A stretch of 15,293 nucleotides of DNA from Desulfobacula sp. (GTDB lineage: Bacteria > Desulfobacterota > Desulfobacteria > Desulfobacterales > Desulfobacteraceae): the NCBI GenBank assembly GCA_027858355.1, contig JAQICW010000213.1:1-15293 (forward strand), read 5' to 3'. A program made the position numbers and the translations under genes. Below, piece after piece: positions 13,775 to 15,293 of the stretch; within the stretch, counting starts at the first letter, position 1; the number at the start of each line of letters is the position of its first letter. The notes under the pieces are model-generated. The model did no database searches. It had not been told where the DNA came from and saw nothing but the letters and a program-made list of their open reading frames with translations.

Positions 13775-15293
13775 TTACTTTTCCTTCATGGAAAGAGAGA
13801 TCCTTTTTCTTTTCACATCCTTTTCCAGGATTGTTACGATAACTGCCTGCCGGACTGTAACAATTTCATTGGGATCTTTTACAAAACGATCTGCCAGTTG
13901 ACTGATATGAACAAGGCCGTCCTGGTGAACCCCGATGTCCACAAAGGCACCAAAGGCAGTGACATTTGTCACAATCCCCGGCACTTTCATCCCGGGCACA
14001 AGATCTTTTATATCATGTATGGTATTGTCAAAGGAAAAGGCCTGGAATTCTTTTCTGGGGTCACGGCCAGGGATTGCCAGTTCTTTTGCAATATCTTTAA
14101 GTGTTGGCATACCAATGATAACGGTTACATACCGAGTCAATTGAATCCTTTTTATCTCAAGGCTATTCATCATAAGGTCCTCAATGCTAAGCCCGACATC
14201 TTTTGCCATTTTTCCGACAATTTTATAGGATTCAGGATGGATACCGCTTCTATCCAAAGGGTTGCCTGCATTATGAATTCTTAAAAAACCTGCGGCCTGC
14301 TCAAATGCCTTTGGCCCAAGCCTTGGCACTTTTAAAAAATCTTTTCTTGATCTGAAGGGACCATTTTCATTGCGGAATAGAACCATATTGGCGGCAATGG
14401 TATCATTTAAGCCAGATACCTGGGAAAGCAATTCCCTGCTGGCCGTGTTGGCCTCAACCCCGACCTGATTCACACAGGATACCACCACATCATCCAGGGA
14501 TTTTCTCAATAATTTTTGATCCACATCATGCTGATACTGGCCCACACCAATGGATTTTGGATCCAGCTTGACAAGTTCGGCCAAAGGGTCCAAAAGTCTC
14601 CTGCCAATGGAAACAGCACCTCTGACCGTGATATCGTGATCAGGAAATTCTTCTCTGGCAAGTTTTGATGCCGAATAAATGGAAGCCCCGCTCTCATCCA
14701 CCATGACAATATGAATATTGCTATCCAGATCCAGTCCTTTTACAAACGCCTCAGTCTCCCGTCCTGCCGTTCCATTACCAATGGCAATGGCCTCAATCTT
14801 GTATGTTTTCACGAGATTTAACACAATCTTTTTTGCTTTTTCATCATTGTTGTGATGGGGAAAGATCAGATCATGGTGCAAAAGCTGCCCCTGTGCATCA
14901 AGGCAGACCACCTTACATCCTGTTCTAAACCCGGGATCAATGGCAAGGATTCTTTTCTGACCCATGGGGGCAGACAGCAAAAGTTCCTTTAAATTCCCGG
15001 CAAAAATATTGATAGCAGTTTCGTCTGCCAATGATTTTAATTGATGAATATATTCTTTTTCAATGGATTTGGATAAAAGTCTTTTATAACTGTCTTTTAT
15101 GGCTATTATCACTTCCATTGCTGACCGGAATTGATTTTTTATATACTGGTTTTCAATAAGGTGTAGCGCTTTTTCCTCATCCGGCAAGACATGCATCGAA
15201 AGGATAGACTCTTTTTGTCCCCTGAGCATGGCCAGTATCCTGTGGGAAGGTGCCTTGCAGGCAATTTCCGCCCAGTCAAAATAATCCTTGAAT
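13775..15293 (-). CDS. tex: Tex-family S1 RNA-binding protein (5' part cut by window edge)
   Basis: C-terminal ~505 residues of Tex, a transcription-associated nucleic-acid-binding protein. The frame continues above the first internal ATG (15229) to the window edge. The 21 extra codons, including CKAPSHRILAML, match the Tex consensus (PSHR-LA--RG), so 15229 is not the start. Domains in order: a helical segment; the RNase H-like YqgF fold beginning RILAIDPGFRTG (about residue 114); a helix-hairpin-helix region (GVEANTASRELLSQVSGL, then LKVPRLGPKAFEQAAGF, about 279-337); a second helical part; and a C-terminal S1 domain (VTAFGAFVDIGVHQDGLVHISQL, about 431-505, written here in short: FGAFVDIGVHQDGLVH). 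Full Tex proteins are about 720-780 residues, so roughly the first 240 are outside. It is upstream of tpx but separated by 134 bases and a promoter candidate. Confidence 0.95.
   Translation of the reverse strand, partial: FKDYFDWAEIACKAPSHRILAMLRGQKESILSMHVLPDEEKALHLIENQYIKNQFRSAMEVIIAIKDSYKRLLSKSIEKEYIHQLKSLADETAINIFAGNLKELLLSAPMGQKRILAIDPGFRTGCKVVCLDAQGQLLHHDLIFPHHNNDEKAKKIVLNLVKTYKIEAIAIGNGTAGRETEAFVKGLDLDSNIHIVMVDESGASIYSASKLAREEFPDHDITVRGAVSIGRRLLDPLAELVKLDPKSIGVGQYQHDVDQKLLRKSLDDVVVSCVNQVGVEANTASRELLSQVSGLNDTIAANMVLFRNENGPFRSRKDFLKVPRLGPKAFEQAAGFLRIHNAGNPLDRSGIHPESYKIVGKMAKDVGLSIEDLMMNSLEIKRIQLTRYVTVIIGMPTLKDIAKELAIPGRDPRKEFQAFSFDNTIHDIKDLVPGMKVPGIVTNVTAFGAFVDIGVHQDGLVHISQLADRFVKDPNEIVTVRQAVIVTILEKDVKRKRISLSMKEK

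Overview
This window looks like a stretch of chromosome from an anaerobic, AT-rich deltaproteobacterium, most likely a sulfate reducer of the Desulfobacteraceae/Desulfobacula type. That placement is an inference from gene content: a CooC-type nickel ATPase, an AmmeMemoRadiSam radical SAM enzyme, a menaquinone-type UbiA prenyltransferase, a LonB-like protease, a FatA-type thioesterase, and a response regulator with a Cys-rich tail. Every convincing gene lies on the minus strand, so transcription runs from high to low coordinates. I found no tRNA, rRNA, CRISPR array, insertion sequence or phage gene.

In transcription order, the right end holds the C-terminal two thirds of Tex (cut by the window edge) and then thiol peroxidase tpx. 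tpx has its own promoter-like sequence and ends in a strong, bidirectional hairpin terminator. Next come a free-standing AsmA-family gene with a promoter candidate, and a beta-CASP metallo-beta-lactamase RNase-like gene.

Between the metallo-hydrolase and the thioesterase (about 8546-9216) is a small decayed zone. It holds a diguanylate cyclase remnant that lost its active-site half by an in-frame internal deletion, and the first ~40 codons of a DmsA-like molybdopterin oxidoreductase. After it come an acyl-ACP thioesterase, a short AT-rich ~15-bp-period repeat, an ATP-dependent LonB-like protease and a response regulator.

The left third is a tightly packed cluster with gaps of 2, 2, 10 and 55 bases. 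It encodes a CooC-like ATPase, a SAM methyltransferase, AmrS, a UbiA prenyltransferase and a CCA-adding/poly(A) polymerase-type nucleotidyltransferase (cut by the left edge). The close spacing of the first four suggests one operon. The pairing of a nickel-insertion-type ATPase with AmrS and a methyltransferase is the most interesting functional hint here. I did not find a clear, wholly new multi-gene system. The best leads are that operon, the decayed junction, and the Cys-rich extension on the response regulator.
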